DNA from: Sinimarinibacterium flocculans
GTDB taxonomy: Bacteria > Pseudomonadota > Gammaproteobacteria > Nevskiales > Nevskiaceae
DNA length: 64,000 nucleotides
Direction: 5' to 3'
NCBI RefSeq assembly: GCF_003201205.1
Contig: NZ_QICN01000001.1
Span: 620,001-684,000 of the forward strand
The translations under genes and the position numbers were made by a program. How positions within the stretch are numbered: position 1 is the first letter of the stretch; the number at the start of each line of letters is the position of its first letter. Shown here piece after piece: positions 22,895 to 34,785 of this stretch. The notes beneath the pieces were generated by a model. It worked only from the letters and a program-made list of their open reading frames with translations. It was not told the DNA's origin and ran no database searches.

Positions 22895-23878
22895 TTGGCG
22901 AGGACGGCATTCGTCACCGGCGCCACGGGCTTTGTGGGCCTCAACTTGGTCGAAGCGCTGCTCGACCAGGGCTGGGAGGTGATCGCCCTGCACCGCGCGA
23001 GCTCGGAGCTCGGCGTCCTCGAGCGTTTCCGGAAGGTACAGCGGGTGGTGGGCGACGTGACGGACGCGCGCTCGGTCAAGCTGGCACTGCCGCGCGGTGT
23101 CGACTGCGTGTTCCACGTCGCCGGCAACACCAGCCTGTGGACGCGCACCCACGTTGAGCAGTTGAAGGTCAATGTGCGGGGCACCCGGCATGTGGTCCGT
23201 GCGGCGCTGGAGGCCGGCGTGCGCCGCTTCGTGCATACCTCCAGTGTGGTCGCCTACGGCCTGCACAGCGGAACCATCACCGAGGAAACGCCGACACGCG
23301 GCAGTGCGGTGACGCTCAACTACATCCGCAGCAAGGCGCTCGCCGAGCGCGAAGTGCGCAAGGCCATCGGCGCCGGCCTGCCGGCAGTGATCGTCAATCC
23401 CTCGCACATCATCGGACCGTACGACACCACCAGCTGGGCACGCATGTTCCGCCTGGTCAAGCAGGGGCGCTTGCCCGCCGTGCCGCCCGGAGGGGGCAGC
23501 TTCTGCCACGTGCAGGCGGTGGCGCAGGCGATGGTGACTGCGGCCGAGAACGGGCGCGTGGGTCACAACTACCTGCTCGGCGGTGCCCAGGCGAGCTATG
23601 TCGGTCTGGTCAAGGCGATCGCCGGCGCGCTCGGCGTGAAACGCCGTGTCGTGGCGGTGCCGCCAGCGGTGCTCAACGGCTATGCGCTGGTCGAGGAGTG
23701 GATCGCGCCGATGTTCGGGCGGGAGCCGGACGTGACCCGCGACGCGGTGGCGCTGCTGTCCCAGAACCTGTACTGCGACAGCCGCAAGGCGCAACGGGAG
23801 CTGGGCTACCGGCCGCGGCCGCTCGAGCAGATGGTCGCCGATTGCCGCGACTGGATGCTTCAGGCGAGGCTGCTGTAG
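22895..23878 (+). CDS. NAD(P)-dependent epimerase/dehydratase, dihydroflavonol-reductase type
   Basis: About 327 residues of an extended short-chain dehydrogenase. The nucleotide motif TGATGFVGLNLVEALLDQG is at the start; VFHVAGNTSLW, the catalytic Ser/Thr region VHTSSVVAYG, a YIRSKALAE motif (Tyr, Lys) and the substrate region VNPSHIIGPYD follow. The substrate is not evident. I took the TTG at 22895 because GGGAGGACAG sits just before it; a GTG at 22877 is in frame. Monocistronic, convergent with mltD. Confidence 0.82.
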   Translation: MARTAFVTGATGFVGLNLVEALLDQGWEVIALHRASSELGVLERFRKVQRVVGDVTDARSVKLALPRGVDCVFHVAGNTSLWTRTHVEQLKVNVRGTRHVVRAALEAGVRRFVHTSSVVAYGLHSGTITEETPTRGSAVTLNYIRSKALAEREVRKAIGAGLPAVIVNPSHIIGPYDTTSWARMFRLVKQGRLPAVPPGGGSFCHVQAVAQAMVTAAENGRVGHNYLLGGAQASYVGLVKAIAGALGVKRRVVAVPPAVLNGYALVEEWIAPMFGREPDVTRDAVALLSQNLYCDSRKAQRELGYRPRPLEQMVADCRDWMLQARLL

Positions 23879-23901
23879 GGCGGGCTGTTGCCCGGCCCCG
23901 G

Positions 23902-24957
23902 TCAACTGCTGGTGCCGGCGGGAACCTCGATGCGGGAGCCCGGACGGATCAGGCCCGCGTGTCTGAGCTTGTTGTGCTGCATGAGCGCGTCGACGCTGGT
24001 GTCGTAGCGGCGGGCGATGCGCCACAGCGACTCGCCCGGCTGGACGACGTGCACCCGGGCCTTCGGCGCCGGGGCGACGATGGGTGCAGGGGTGCGGTCC
24101 AGCGCCGCCCGCAGCCGCTGCGCATGGGCGGTGGGCAGCAGGATGCCGCGCTTGACCGACGTGCTGTCGAGGTTGCCGAGCCCCGGGTTGTAGACGGTGA
24201 TCACGGCCTCGGGCACACCGGCGATGCGGGCGGCTTGGCGCAGGTTCACGGGCCGGTCGAGTGCAATCGTCTCGGCCGCCGGGCGGTCGGCGATCGTCGG
24301 AAGGCGGATGCCGAAACGCTGCGGCTGCTCGACGAGCAGGGCCATGCCCATCAGGCGGCGGACGTGCTCGTGCGTTTCGCGCGGCAGTTGCAGCGCCCAG
24401 AAGTCGGTGCCCCGCGGCTGGGCCTCGAGCAGGCGCGACAGTCGGGCGGCGCCGATGTTGTAGGCCGCGAGCGCCAGATGCCAGTCACCGAAACGGGCGT
24501 AGTGCGAACGCAGGTAGCGTATGGCGGCGTCGGTGCTGGCGATCGGATCGCGGCGTGCGTCGTACTGGGTCGTCGTCGGCAGACCCAGGGCGCGACCGGT
24601 GGCGGGAAGAAACTGCCACAAGCCGTGTGCGCGCTGCGGCGACGCGGCGTGCGGGTCGAAGCCGGATTCGATCGCCGGTAGCAGCGCGATCTCTGCGGGC
24701 AGGTTCTCGCGTTCGACCGCCTCGACGATGTACCACAGGAACGGCTGCGACCGGGCCAGCAGGCGCTGCGTCGCGTCGGGTTTGCGTGCGTAGTACCGCG
24801 CCCAGTCGACGATCTCGCGCTGTTCGTCGTTGACCAGGCGCATGTTGGCAGCCACTCGCGGCCAGATCGAGTCCGGCGGCGAGCCTGGGGTGACCGGGCC
24901 GGCATGCAGCGAGCAGGCGAGCCAGCAGGCCGCAACGGCGGCCGGTATCGGGCGCAT
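23902..24957 (-). CDS. mltD: Membrane-bound lytic transglycosylase D-like with one LysM domain
   Basis: 351 residues. A signal peptide (PAAVAACWLACSLHAG, possible lipobox-like Cys) leads to the SLT domain: ALLPAIESGFDPHAASPQRA with the catalytic Glu, GLWQFLPATGRALGL, LALAAYNIGAARLSRL. It ends with one LysM (HVVQPGESLWRIARRYDTSV). It cleaves peptidoglycan to 1,6-anhydro products. E. coli MltD has two LysM repeats. The start at 24957 follows a strong AGGGGGG Shine-Dalgarno sequence. Confidence 0.9.
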   Translation of the reverse strand: MRPIPAAVAACWLACSLHAGPVTPGSPPDSIWPRVAANMRLVNDEQREIVDWARYYARKPDATQRLLARSQPFLWYIVEAVERENLPAEIALLPAIESGFDPHAASPQRAHGLWQFLPATGRALGLPTTTQYDARRDPIASTDAAIRYLRSHYARFGDWHLALAAYNIGAARLSRLLEAQPRGTDFWALQLPRETHEHVRRLMGMALLVEQPQRFGIRLPTIADRPAAETIALDRPVNLRQAARIAGVPEAVITVYNPGLGNLDSTSVKRGILLPTAHAQRLRAALDRTPAPIVAPAPKARVHVVQPGESLWRIARRYDTSVDALMQHNKLRHAGLIRPGSRIEVPAGTSS

Positions 24958-25065
24958 CGAACCCCCCTGAGTTGCGGTCTGCAAGAGTCCGTTGCAGCGA
25001 CGCAGCGGCCCCGGTACCGACTCTACCGCAACATGGCGCTTTTGTTACCCCCGGAACAAGGGGGC

Positions 25066-25842
25066 TCACGCGGCGCGAAAGCCGTCCTTCCACCGCCGCA
25101 GCACGCCGAAGACCTCGGCCTCGCTGCCCAGCGCGGTACCCGCTTTCTCGTCCGCAGCCGCGCGGATCTGGGGGACCCCGGCGCGCAGGAAGGGGTTGAT
25201 CGTGCGTTCCAGTCGCAGCGTTGTCGGCAGGCTCGGACGCCCCGCATCGCGCAGGGCGCGCACATGCTGGAGATGCGCCTGGATGTCGCCGTTGTGCGGT
25301 TCCACCGCGGCGGCGAAGGCCAGATTGGACAGGGTGTACTCGTGCGTGCAGTACACCAGCGTATCGTCGGGCAGCGCGGCCAGGCGCTGCAGGGACGCAT
25401 GCATCTGCTCGGGGGTGCCCTCGAACAGGCGCCCGCAGCCGGCGGAGAACAGCGTGTCTCCGCAGAGCAGGAATCCTCGTGCCACGGCGTGGTAGGCGAT
25501 GTGCCCCAGCGTATGGCCGGGCACTGCGATGACCGAGAACTGCGTGTTCAGCACCTCGACGGTGTCACCATCGGCCAGCGTCTGCGTGAGCTGCGGAATA
25601 CGCGGGAGTTCCGCCTGCGGGCCATAGACCGGGACGGGCCAGCGCTCGAGCAGTGCCGAAATGCCGCCGACGTGGTCCGGGTGATGATGCGTGACGAGAA
25701 TCGCCTCCAGGCGCAGTCCTTCGTGCTCGAGAAAGGCCTGTACCGGCGCTGCGTCGCCCGGATCGACGACCACCGCCCGTTCGCCGTCGACGAGCGTCCA
25801 AAGATAATTGTCGACGAAGGCCGGGATGGCATGCAGGTGCAT
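25066..25842 (-). CDS. gloB: Hydroxyacylglutathione hydrolase (glyoxalase II)
   Basis: 258-residue metallo-beta-lactamase fold enzyme. It starts [20 protein letters not shown], has the [10 protein letters not shown] metal motif, [26 protein letters not shown] and [13 protein letters not shown]. It hydrolyses S-lactoylglutathione in methylglyoxal detoxification. Two Met codons upstream are in frame, but family proteins begin at the MHLH-type position. Divergent from the methyltransferase, as in E. coli gloB-yafS. Confidence 0.95.
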   Translation of the reverse strand: MHLHAIPAFVDNYLWTLVDGERAVVVDPGDAAPVQAFLEHEGLRLEAILVTHHHPDHVGGISALLERWPVPVYGPQAELPRIPQLTQTLADGDTVEVLNTQFSVIAVPGHTLGHIAYHAVARGFLLCGDTLFSAGCGRLFEGTPEQMHASLQRLAALPDDTLVYCTHEYTLSNLAFAAAVEPHNGDIQAHLQHVRALRDAGRPSLPTTLRLERTINPFLRAGVPQIRAAADEKAGTALGSEAEVFGVLRRWKDGFRAA

Positions 25843-25885
25843 CGGCGTTAACATGGCAGCGCAGGTTCCGCAGCAGGGTAGCGCC

Positions 25886-26659
25886 ATGCCGCTGACACGT
25901 CACGAAGGAGGCCGACCGCTCGATCGCCACGCCCTCGATCTGTGGCGCTCGTCGCCGCGCGCCGTGCGTCTGCTCGAACTCGAGTCGGCGGAGCTGGCGC
26001 GCCTGCTGCCGGACGTGTTCGGCCGGCACGTGCTGCAGATCGGCAGCTGGGGTATCGGCGGCGCGCTGGTCGATACGGCCGGCACGCTGCATCACGCGGT
26101 GCTCGGTACCTCCGGAGACGGTGCGGCAGCGGCGGTGATCGACCCGCAGCGCCTGCCGGTCCTGGCCAAGTCGGTCGACGCGGTCGTGCTGCCGCACACG
26201 CTGGAGTTCGCGCGCTCGCCGCACAACGTGCTGCGCGAGGTCAACCGCATCCTCAACGATCGTGGCCGCCTGTTCGTGCTGGGCTTCAGTCCGCTGGGGG
26301 TCTGGGCCTGGCGCAGCCGGCTCGGCCTCGGGCATCGCGCGTTTCCGCGCGGGGCCCGCTTCTACGGGGCGGGGCGGATCGAGGATTGGCTGGAGCTGCT
26401 CGACTTCGACGTCACCGAGGTGCGTCGCTACAGCGTCGGCTTTCCCTGGCTGGCGCCGCGCAGCGTCGGGGAAGGCTGGTCGCCGGCCAGTCTGGTGCTG
26501 CCGCTGGCGGAGGCCTACATGGTGTGCGCACGCAAGCGCGTGCTGCCGATGAATTTCGTCGGCCGCGTGCAGCGCGCGCAGGTCAAGCCTCTGGTCGGCG
26601 TCGGCCTTCCGGCCGCGCAGCGCGGTCTTGCCGATGGCGAGGCCGGACCGTCCGGTTAA
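25886..26659 (+). CDS. Class I SAM-dependent methyltransferase, YafS-like
   Basis: 257 residues. It has a degenerate glycine motif ([19 protein letters not shown]), an SAM-fold strand [24 protein letters not shown] and [14 protein letters not shown]. The position between gloB and rnhA matches E. coli yafS, a methyltransferase of unknown substrate. ATG 25886 gives the conserved start (MPLTRHEGG); 25853 is an alternative. Confidence 0.8.
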   Translation: MPLTRHEGGRPLDRHALDLWRSSPRAVRLLELESAELARLLPDVFGRHVLQIGSWGIGGALVDTAGTLHHAVLGTSGDGAAAAVIDPQRLPVLAKSVDAVVLPHTLEFARSPHNVLREVNRILNDRGRLFVLGFSPLGVWAWRSRLGLGHRAFPRGARFYGAGRIEDWLELLDFDVTEVRRYSVGFPWLAPRSVGEGWSPASLVLPLAEAYMVCARKRVLPMNFVGRVQRAQVKPLVGVGLPAAQRGLADGEAGPSG

Positions 26660-26696
26660 AATCGCGGATTGCCCACGGAATCTGTTCGTCGCCGCG

Positions 26697-27137
26697 TTGA
26701 AGCACATCACCATCCACACCGACGGTGCCTGCAAGGGCAATCCGGGCCCCGGCGGCTGGGGTGCCGTTCTGCAGTTCAACGGACACACGCGCGAACTCAA
26801 GGGCGGCGAGCGGCAGACGACCAACAACCGCATGGAGCTGACCGCCGCCATCCGCGCACTGGAGGCGTTGCGCGAACCCTGTGCGGTTACGCTCTACACC
26901 GACTCGGTGTACGTGATGCAGGGGCTGACGCAATGGCTGCCCGGCTGGAAGGCACGCGGATGGCGGACAGCCGACAGGAAGCCGGTGAAGAACCAGGACC
27001 TGTGGCAGGCGCTCGACGCCGCCGCCGCGCGGCACCGGATCGACTGGCGCTGGGTCAAGGGACACAGCGGTGATCCGGGGAACGAAGCCGCCGACCGCCT
27101 TGCCAACGAAGGCTGCGCCGAGACGCAGGCGATATAG
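26697..27137 (+). CDS. rnhA: Ribonuclease HI
   Basis: 146 residues. Catalytic Asp in [20 protein letters not shown], Glu in [13 protein letters not shown], Asp in [12 protein letters not shown] and Asp in [11 protein letters not shown] are all present. It removes RNA from RNA-DNA hybrids. The start is uncertain: no ATG occurs at the family position, and TTG at 26697 gives a protein of normal length; an ATG at 26628 would overlap the previous gene. Confidence 0.93.
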   Translation: MKHITIHTDGACKGNPGPGGWGAVLQFNGHTRELKGGERQTTNNRMELTAAIRALEALREPCAVTLYTDSVYVMQGLTQWLPGWKARGWRTADRKPVKNQDLWQALDAAAARHRIDWRWVKGHSGDPGNEAADRLANEGCAETQAI

Positions 27138-27164
27138 TCGTCACTCCACTAAGCCGCCCGCGAC

Positions 27165-27896
27165 ATGCGTCAGATCGTTCTCGATACCGAAACCACCGGC
27201 CTGGAAGTCGAGCAGGGCCACCGCATCATTGAGGTCGGCTGCGTCGAGCTGCGCAACCGGCGGGTGACGGGCAACGATTTCCACCAGTACGTCCATCCGC
27301 AGGACAAGCCGATCGATGCGGGAGCGGTCGACGTGCACGGGATCACGATGGAGTTCCTGGCCGACAAGCCGCATTTTCGCGATATCGCCGATCAGCTGTG
27401 GCAGTACCTCGCCGGTGCCGAACTGGTGATCCACAACGCCGCATTCGACGTCGGCTTTCTCGACCGCGAGTTCGCGCGCTGTGGTTACACCGACAAGCTG
27501 GCGGACGTCTGCCACATCACCGACACCGTGGCGATGGCGCGCAAGCTGCACCCGGGGCAACGCGTGAGCCTCGACGCCCTGTGCCGGCGCTACGAGGTCG
27601 ACAACTCCCAGCGCGACCTGCACGGCGCCTTGCTCGACGCCCGCCTGCTGGCGGACGTGTATCTGGCGATGACCGGAGGCCAGAGCCGCCTGGGGCTCGA
27701 GGACACCGGCGGTACGGCCTCGCGTCGCTCGCGCTTCGTCGAACTGCTCGGCAGCGGAGACGGCCCGCTGCACGTCCTGCAGGCCAGCGCCGACGAGCTG
27801 AGTGCGCATCGTGCGCGCCTTGCCCAGATCGCCGGCAAGGGCACCTGCCTGTGGGTCGCGGACCTGAATGCGGAAGAAGGGGTGGAGCCGCGGTGA
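27165..27896 (+). CDS. dnaQ: DNA polymerase III epsilon subunit (3'-5' exonuclease)
   Basis: 243 residues. ExoI motif VLDTETTGLEVE, HGITMEFLADKP, ExoII HNAAFDVGFLD and ExoIII LHGALLDARLLADVYLAM with the DEDDh His. It proofreads replication. A beta-clamp and alpha-binding C-terminal tail is present. rnhA-dnaQ is a conserved gammaproteobacterial neighbour pair; here they are co-oriented. Confidence 0.95.
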   Translation: MRQIVLDTETTGLEVEQGHRIIEVGCVELRNRRVTGNDFHQYVHPQDKPIDAGAVDVHGITMEFLADKPHFRDIADQLWQYLAGAELVIHNAAFDVGFLDREFARCGYTDKLADVCHITDTVAMARKLHPGQRVSLDALCRRYEVDNSQRDLHGALLDARLLADVYLAMTGGQSRLGLEDTGGTASRRSRFVELLGSGDGPLHVLQASADELSAHRARLAQIAGKGTCLWVADLNAEEGVEPR

Positions 27897-28588
27897 CGTC
27901 GCTGCGCACCGCGCTGATCACCGGTGCGAATCGCGGCATCGGCCTGCATGTCGCGCAGCAACTCGCGGCGCGTGGCATGCGTGTGGTGCTGACGGCACGC
28001 ACAGCCGAGGCGGCGCAACAGGCGCTCGCGGGGCTCCAGATGTCTGGCGCGCCGGCGGTCGCCCTCGGCGTGGACGTCGGCGACGTCGCTTCGATACGGG
28101 CCGCCGCCGATGAACTCGCCCGGCGGCAGATCGACGTCGACATCCTGATCAACAACGCCGGGATCTATCCCGAGGGCGGTCTGCTCACGACCGGCGATGC
28201 CGATCTGCGGCAGGCGCTCGACGTGAATCTGCTGGGGCCGGTGCACTGTGCGAGAGCCTGGATGCCGGGCATGCTCGCCCGGGGCTTCGGGCGCGTCGTC
28301 AACCTGAGCAGCGGCTACGGGTGCTTCTCGGGCGGCCTCGGCGGTCCGGCGGCCTACAGCGTTTCCAAGGCGGCGCTCAACGCCGCGACGCTGCATCTGG
28401 CCGCTGACTGCCGCGAGGACGTCAAGGTGGTCGCCGTGGACCCGGGTTGGGTGCGCACGCGCATGGGCGGCCCGCAGGCGCCGCGGGTAGTCGACGACGC
28501 GGCCGCCGACGTGGTCTGGGCCGCCACGCTCGGTGCCGATGCGCCCAACGGTGTGCTGTGGCGGCGGCGAGCCGTCGCGCCGTGGTGA
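27893..28588 (+). CDS. Short-chain dehydrogenase/reductase
   Basis: 231-residue classical SDR. TGANRGIGLHVAQQL cofactor motif, NNAGIYPEGG, catalytic Ser in VNLSSGYG, Tyr and Lys in AYSVSKAALNAATL and VDPGWVRTRMGG. Substrate unknown; similar proteins are annotated as carbonyl or C-factor-type reductases. The GTG start overlaps the dnaQ stop by four bases, so it is translationally coupled to dnaQ, an unusual pairing. Confidence 0.85.
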   Translation: MTSLRTALITGANRGIGLHVAQQLAARGMRVVLTARTAEAAQQALAGLQMSGAPAVALGVDVGDVASIRAAADELARRQIDVDILINNAGIYPEGGLLTTGDADLRQALDVNLLGPVHCARAWMPGMLARGFGRVVNLSSGYGCFSGGLGGPAAYSVSKAALNAATLHLAADCREDVKVVAVDPGWVRTRMGGPQAPRVVDDAAADVVWAATLGADAPNGVLWRRRAVAPW

Positions 28589-29527
28589 TCAGTTCGCCGG
28601 ACCGGCTTCGGCCATGGCGGTGATGACCTCGAAGTACGGTGGTCGCATCTCGCGCGAGCTCACCCGGCACTGCCGCACCTTCAATCCGCATCCCGTCATC
28701 AGGCGGCGCAACCGGTCCGGCGCGATACCCAGATTGAGGTGGTCGTAGGCACGCATCGTTTCCTCGTGCCCGTGCTCGGCCAGGGCGGCGACGATCAGCC
28801 GTCCGCCCGGTCGCAGCAGGCGTGCGGCTTCGCGCAGCACTGCCTGCGGCTCGCGCGTGTACGACAGGGCGTGCATCAGGAAGACGTGATCATAGGCCGC
28901 CGGCGGCAGCGGCAGCCGGTGCATGTCGCCTTCGCGCAGCTCGACGTTGGCCAGGCGCGAGAGGCGCTTGCGTGCAGCCGCCGTGACGGTCGGGCTGATA
29001 TCGATGCCGGTGACGCTGCGGGCCCGCTCGGCGATGAGTTCGGCCAGCACGCCGTCGCCGCAGGCCACATCGACCACGTCCCCCAGATCCAGCAAGCCGA
29101 TCAGCGCACGCGCCGTCGCCTCCCAGGTGCGCCCCGGCGAGTAGTGCAGATCCATGCGACCGGCGACCGACTCGGCCCAGGTCTGGCCGTGCTTGCGGCG
29201 GGCCACGACCTGTCCGGCGCGTTCGCGGTCCACCCGCAACTGGGTATCGTCCAGCCGCTCCCGCAGCAGCGCCCACAGGCTCGCCATCTCGTCGTCGTTC
29301 GCTGCCGCCGAGTACAGCGCGGCGTTGCCGCTGCGCTTGTCCTGGACCAGCCCGGCGCGCTTGAGGCGCGCCAAGTGGGTCGATACGCGACTTTGCGCGA
29401 GGCCAGTCACCTCGGTCAGTTCGGCGACGCTGAGTTCGTGCTGTTCGAGCAACAGCAGCAGCCGCAGGCGGCTGGCGTCGGCGAGCAGGCTGCAGATGGC
29501 GGTGCTCTGTTCGAGCGACAGGCTCAT
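28589..29527 (-). CDS. ArsR-type winged helix fused to a class I methyltransferase
   Basis: 312 residues. The first ~85 form an ArsR helix-turn-helix (LLADASRLRLLLLLEQHELSV, LAQSRVSTHLARLKRAGLV) without the usual metal-binding Cys. From ~130 a SAM methyltransferase follows, VVDVACGDGVLAELIAERA, VTGIDISPTVTAAA and FLMHALSYTREPQAVL. Such fusions are often found near methionine or SAM-cycle genes and may couple methylation to regulation, but no such gene is nearby. The stop abuts the SDR stop with no gap. Confidence 0.85.
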   Translation of the reverse strand: MSLSLEQSTAICSLLADASRLRLLLLLEQHELSVAELTEVTGLAQSRVSTHLARLKRAGLVQDKRSGNAALYSAAANDDEMASLWALLRERLDDTQLRVDRERAGQVVARRKHGQTWAESVAGRMDLHYSPGRTWEATARALIGLLDLGDVVDVACGDGVLAELIAERARSVTGIDISPTVTAAARKRLSRLANVELREGDMHRLPLPPAAYDHVFLMHALSYTREPQAVLREAARLLRPGGRLIVAALAEHGHEETMRAYDHLNLGIAPDRLRRLMTGCGLKVRQCRVSSREMRPPYFEVITAMAEAGPAN

Positions 29528-29578
29528 GCGGATGAACGGATGAAGGATGCCGGCATTGTGACCAGCGTGCCGGCAAAC

Positions 29579-29607
29579 AGAAAGCCCGCCGGCAAGGCGG
29601 GCTTTCT
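29579..29607 (-). terminator. Terminator of the histone-like gene
   Basis: Perfect stem AGAAAGCCCGCC / GGCGGGCTTTCT. It lies 27 bases after the histone-like stop on the minus strand. The symmetric A/T ends would let it act from either side. Confidence 0.8.
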
Positions 29608-29633
29608 CGATGCGGCGGTCGGCGTCAGTGGGC

Positions 29634-30296
29634 TCAGGTCTGCGGCGGCGTGTCCTGGTCGCCGGTCACCGGCGTCTCGGCCGGGACCTCGCCGGGCGCC
29701 AGGCCCAGTTCCGCCGCCTCTTTCTTTCCCTGCGAGGTGGCCAGGAAGGCGCGCGACAGGGGTGAGGGCGTGATCGACTGTGCCACGGCCAGCACCGGTG
29801 CGGCCGCTTCGGCGACCTTCTTTTCGACCTTTCGTGCCTGGCTGCGCGCCTGCACCTGGACCTTGCGGACCTGCTCTCGCACCTTGCCGACCGTGCGCTT
29901 GGCCTGGCTCACATCTTTCTTGACCGACGCGCTCGCCTTGCGGGCAGACGTCTTGGCTTTGGCCACGTCCTTCTTCACGGTCGCGCGAGCCTTCGTCACC
30001 GCCTTCTTGGCCTTGGTGACGGCCTTCTTCGCCGACGTGCGTGCCTTCGTGCGCAGCGACGACGCCTTGGCCGCGGGCTTGCTCGCGCCGGCATTCTTCG
30101 CGGCCTTTTTCACCGCTTTCTTGACGGGCTTCTTGGTCGTCTTCGGGGCCGCTTTCTTCGCGGCCTTCCTGGCTGGCTTGGCGGCTGGCTTGCGGGCAGG
30201 TTTGGCGGGCTTTCGGGCGGCGAGCTTCTTCGCAGGTTTCTTGGCGGCAGTCTTCTTGACGGCTTTGCCGGCCGTCTTCTTCACGGACTTCTTCAT
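29634..30296 (-). CDS. Histone H1-like Lys/Ala/Pro-rich DNA-binding protein
   Basis: 220 residues made mostly of Lys, Ala, Pro and Thr in degenerate short repeats (KKAVKKAA, AKPARKPA, VTKAKKAVTKA), resembling the C-terminal tails of eukaryotic H1, AlgP and bacterial Hc-type proteins. About the last 60 residues are not repetitive and end acidic. It probably coats or condenses DNA and is likely disordered. MKKSVKK at 30296 is the most natural start, although an in-frame ATG exists at 30314. A consensus-like promoter at 30548-30576 leaves a ~245-base leader. Confidence 0.8.
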   Translation of the reverse strand: MKKSVKKTAGKAVKKTAAKKPAKKLAARKPAKPARKPAAKPARKAAKKAAPKTTKKPVKKAVKKAAKNAGASKPAAKASSLRTKARTSAKKAVTKAKKAVTKARATVKKDVAKAKTSARKASASVKKDVSQAKRTVGKVREQVRKVQVQARSQARKVEKKVAEAAAPVLAVAQSITPSPLSRAFLATSQGKKEAAELGLAPGEVPAETPVTGDQDTPPQT

Positions 30297-30508
30297 AAGC
30301 GTGACGAACTCCATACGTAGGACGGCCGTGCGGGCCGGGACAAGGCGGGAACCCGAAGCATCGGGCGATACCGGAAAGCGGTGCGTGGGAGAGGGCGCCG
30401 ATGCCGCGGCGCGAGGGTGTTGTCAGGGGGCAGCGGCTTGCGCCAGGCTCGGTATGAGGACGGGCCGGGGCGGGATGGCAGCGGGGATCGCCGACTTGCT
30501 GCAGCCAT
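30293..30508 (-). CDS. Possible upstream ORF in the leader of the histone-like gene
   Basis: 71 codons starting ATG after GGGAGAACAG, a good ribosome site, and ending in TGA that overlaps the ATG of the histone-like gene (ATGA). The product would be Arg/Pro/Ser-rich and has no recognisable domain. The placement suggests translational coupling, but the composition could equally be that of noncoding GC-rich DNA. Confidence 0.3.
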   Translation of the reverse strand: MAAASRRSPLPSRPGPSSYRAWRKPLPPDNTLAPRHRRPLPRTAFRYRPMLRVPALSRPARPSYVWSSSRL

Positions 30509-30547
30509 CTGTTCTCCCTTGACTTTTCCCCCGAAAAGATGCTGGCG

Positions 30548-30576
30548 AGTGTAGGGTCCGGCAACAAAGCTGTCAA
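30548..30576 (-). promoter_or_regulatory. Sigma-70 promoter of the histone-like gene
   Basis: Minus strand TTGACA (30576-30571), 17-base spacer, TACACT (30553-30548). The spacing is ideal and the -35 perfect. Just downstream a short hairpin CTTTTC-GGGG-GAAAAG precedes the leader ORF. The rest of 30577-30812, toward fadB, holds no promoter I can assign with confidence. Confidence 0.7.
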
Positions 30577-30812
30577 AAAATGCACAAGCTGCCCACATCT
30601 GCGCCCAGCATGCCCTCAAAATCGCGAAAGCCGCGATGGATCATCGGTTTACGCCCGTGTCGCAGCGGGGCTATGATGCCCGCCCAACTTTCGGGTGCGG
30701 GCGCGTCTGCGCCGCCCGGCGATCCCTTCGGGACTGGCGGCCATGCCCAGGCGCGTTGCGCGCGCAGATTTCTCGGTTCTTCATCAATTTCATCCCAGTG
30801 AGGTGACCCAGC

Positions 30813-34172
<3,360 letters not shown>

Positions 34173-34210
34173 GCCCGGCGCGCTCAAGCGCGTCTCGATG
34201 TGTTCCCAAA

Positions 34211-34236
34211 GGCCGGGCAGTCGCCCGGCCTTTTTT
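34211..34236 (+). terminator. Terminator of fadBA
   Basis: Stem GGCCGGGC / GCCCGGCC around AGTC, followed by six T. Confidence 0.88.
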
Positions 34237-34326
34237 GTCGGGCGGCATGCATCGGGGGTTCATGAACGGGAAAGATCGTCGTGCTAGCGTAAGGGTGGGT
34301 CACCATCGCTTGTGGAGGTTCCCGCC

Positions 34327-34737
34327 ATGATCATCCAGCATCTCTTCCGTGGCTGCGCCGTGCTCGGCCTCAGCGTCGCCGGTCTGTTGGCCATGCCAGC
34401 CTTCGCGGAGTCACCGCCATCGGAACCGGCACCGGGCTGGTGCGCGAAGAATCCGCAGAAGTGCGAAGAGCTCAAGCGGCAGCGTGCCGAGTACTGTTCG
34501 CGCAATCCGCAGACCTGCGAAACGCGTGACGCCCGCCGCGATGCGCGCAAGGCCTACTGCGATCAGAACCCCGGAAAGTGCGAGGCGCTCAAGCAGGAGC
34601 GGCAGGATCGGATCGAGCGCACGAAGGAGTACTGCGCTGCACATCCGGCCGAATGCGAAGAGAAGAAGCAGGCGTTCCGCGATCGACAGGACGAACGTCG
34701 CGAGCGGTTCCGCGACGCCGTGGACGACGCGCCGTAA
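34327..34737 (+). CDS. Small secreted protein with four Cys-pair repeats
   Basis: 136 residues after a GGAGG site. A signal peptide (GCAVLGLSVAGLLAMPAFAE) is followed by four units of about 20-25 residues sharing [WY]C-x2-[NH]P-x2-CE: WCAKNPQKCE, YCSRNPQTCE, YCDQNPGKCE and YCAAHPAECE, joined by Arg/Lys/Glu-rich helices. Eight Cys suggests one disulfide per repeat in the periplasm. I know of no function. Stand-alone gene with its own ribosome site. Confidence 0.75.
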   Translation: MIIQHLFRGCAVLGLSVAGLLAMPAFAESPPSEPAPGWCAKNPQKCEELKRQRAEYCSRNPQTCETRDARRDARKAYCDQNPGKCEALKQERQDRIERTKEYCAAHPAECEEKKQAFRDRQDERRERFRDAVDDAP

Positions 34738-34785
34738 CCATCAGCGGGGCCCCCGCGCCCGCCGGTTTCGCTGCGGGCGCCAGTC

